Shown piece after piece: positions 39,726 through 40,235 of a stretch of DNA of 40,235 nt. Positions within the stretch are counted from its first letter, which is position 1; each line of letters begins with the position of its first letter. Where the stretch lies: assembly GCF_900167955.1 (NCBI RefSeq), contig NZ_FUYK01000010.1, positions 66,404-106,638 on the forward strand, written 5' to 3'. The notes beneath the pieces were generated by a model. It did no database searches and was not told the DNA's origin. It was given only the letters and a program-made list of their open reading frames with translations. This stretch comes from Candidatus Nitrosotalea bavarica (GTDB taxonomy: Archaea > Thermoproteota > Nitrososphaeria > Nitrososphaerales > Nitrosopumilaceae). The translations under genes were made by a program, and so were the position numbers.

Positions 39726-40102
39726 TTAAAGCTTACCTGGTTCAAGAACAATTTTATCACTTGAGACAGAAAGAACAGAACCGCCATTTTTCTTGATTCT
39801 CATTTTAAGTTCAGTATCAAGTGTAGCAACTATTCCTCCATGTTCTTTCACAAAAGAAACTAGAGCATCATCAACAGATTTCCCCGAAATACTGATCTTT
39901 TTTAATTCTCTTACAATTTTTAGAGCATTTTCAGCAGAACTTTTTTTTTATCATCCATAGTTATTCTTTCCAATTCTTTTACCACCATATCTGGTACAAC
40001 ATACTCTATTGCTCCAATCTCTGTCTCTATACTAGAGATATTTTTTATTCTTCTAGAACCAAGAATCATTAGAAAACTAGAATCACAGATAATTTCAACC
40101 AC
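39726..40102 (-). pseudogene. Fcf1-like PIN-domain nuclease gene with a frameshift in an A9 run
   Basis: Two frames together give a full PIN domain of about 124 residues. Frame 1 (GTG 40102 to stop at 39920) encodes VEIICDSSFLMILGSRRIKNI...VVPDMVVKELERITMDDKKK. Frame 2 continues with SSAENALKIVRELKKISISG...SVDDALVSFVKEHGGIVATLDTELKMRIKKNGG and ends LEPGKL at 39726. The break is at a run of nine A (39941-39949, minus strand). The four PIN acidic residues (first Asp in CDSS, Glu in ELER, Asp in SVDD, Asp in TLDT) all survive. The gene overlaps the aIF2 gamma stop by 8 bp, the usual archaeal neighbour of this ribosome-processing factor. It could be an assembly indel rather than a pseudogene. Confidence 0.8.
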
Positions 40103-40235
40103 TTGCTACACCAGCACCAATTAATCTCCATCTTTCAGCTATTCTTCTACTGATTGCTACCTTACTATTGTCAAAAATACACACTGGTCTTTTGAATTGC
40201 AATTCCACTGTCTTGCCTCTTACACTAGTAACTTT
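40095..40235 (-). CDS. Translation initiation factor aIF2 subunit gamma, 3' end only
   Basis: The last 46 codons of a gene that runs off the window. KTVELQFKRPVCIFDNSKVAISRRIAERWRLIGAG is the C-terminal beta-barrel end of eIF2/aIF2 gamma (family pattern RPVC..G..VALSRRI..RWRLIG). It is in frame with the window end and stops at 40095, overlapping the PIN gene start by 8 bp. Its GTPase domain lies outside the window. Confidence 0.88.
   Translation of the reverse strand, partial: KVTSVRGKTVELQFKRPVCIFDNSKVAISRRIAERWRLIGAGVASG

Noticed and set aside
1-40235. CRISPR arrays, insertion sequences, prophage or attachment sites
   Set aside because: No regular direct-repeat array, transposase, integrase or tRNA-adjacent duplicate was found by eye; all regions read as core chromosome.

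Overview
The window reads as an AT-rich chromosome segment of an ammonia-oxidising-type archaeon (Thaumarchaeota/Nitrososphaerota, probably group I.1a). Supporting evidence: a giant S-layer protein built from ETG..TGIF repeats, a thaumarchaeal-style terminal oxidase with split subunit II and a double cupredoxin, a bacterial-type SAM synthetase beside an archaeal Sm protein, archaeal aIF2 alpha and gamma, Nop10, AglB, a de novo B12 gene set, and many TATA boxes about 25-28 bp before the start codon, which implies leaderless mRNAs. I see no mobile element, prophage or CRISPR; this is core chromosome.

Layout. 1-5.9 kb: tRNA-Val, a MurG-like glycosyltransferase, aspartate kinase, a possible 24-residue basic peptide with a structured intergenic element, a small membrane protein, IlvE, two zinc-binding microproteins, a broken microprotein gene, a Rieske protein, and an intron-containing tRNA-Lys. 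6-12.2 kb: an SRPBCC protein with a ribbon-helix-helix-like tail, a secreted FixH/YtkA-like protein, and a minus-strand respiratory operon (COX2 TM half, COX2 CuA half, CoxA, double cupredoxin, half-size CtaA), then a secreted protein. 12.4-17.9 kb: the S-layer gene, followed by a 0.67 kb non-coding stretch and tRNA-Gln. 18.6-28.4 kb: small membrane protein, ABC-2 exporter, RPA-like protein, Lhr-type helicase without a usable start codon, RadB-like ATPase, SmAP, MetK, an NAD-binding epimerase with a frameshifted tail, and a membrane-anchored J protein. 28.4-35.2 kb: cobalamin block cbiD-cbiG-cbiX-cbiC (+), cbiA with a geranylgeranyl-reductase-family flavoprotein (-), and cobA (+). 35.2-40.2 kb: aIF2 alpha-Nop10, AglB fused to a cyclophilin, an MBL-fold hydrolase, a frameshifted Fcf1-like PIN gene and the 3' end of aIF2 gamma.

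How the genes fit together. The Rieske protein and the oxidase operon belong to the end of the respiratory chain, and CtaA makes the heme for CoxA. The oligosaccharyltransferase-cyclophilin fusion would act on the outer membrane face, where the many-domain S-layer protein is exported and glycosylated. The B12 block carries corrin-ring steps, a,c-amidation and adenosylation. The right end holds translation-initiation and ribosome-biogenesis genes.

The most notable items are the AglB-cyclophilin fusion, the split COX2, the Rieske box I with Trp in place of Gly, the half-degenerate tandem CbiX, and four genes whose frames break near their ends (4745-4898, 24454-24896, 27063-27190, 39726-40102). 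The frame breaks are either assembly indels or real recoding, and resequencing would decide which.
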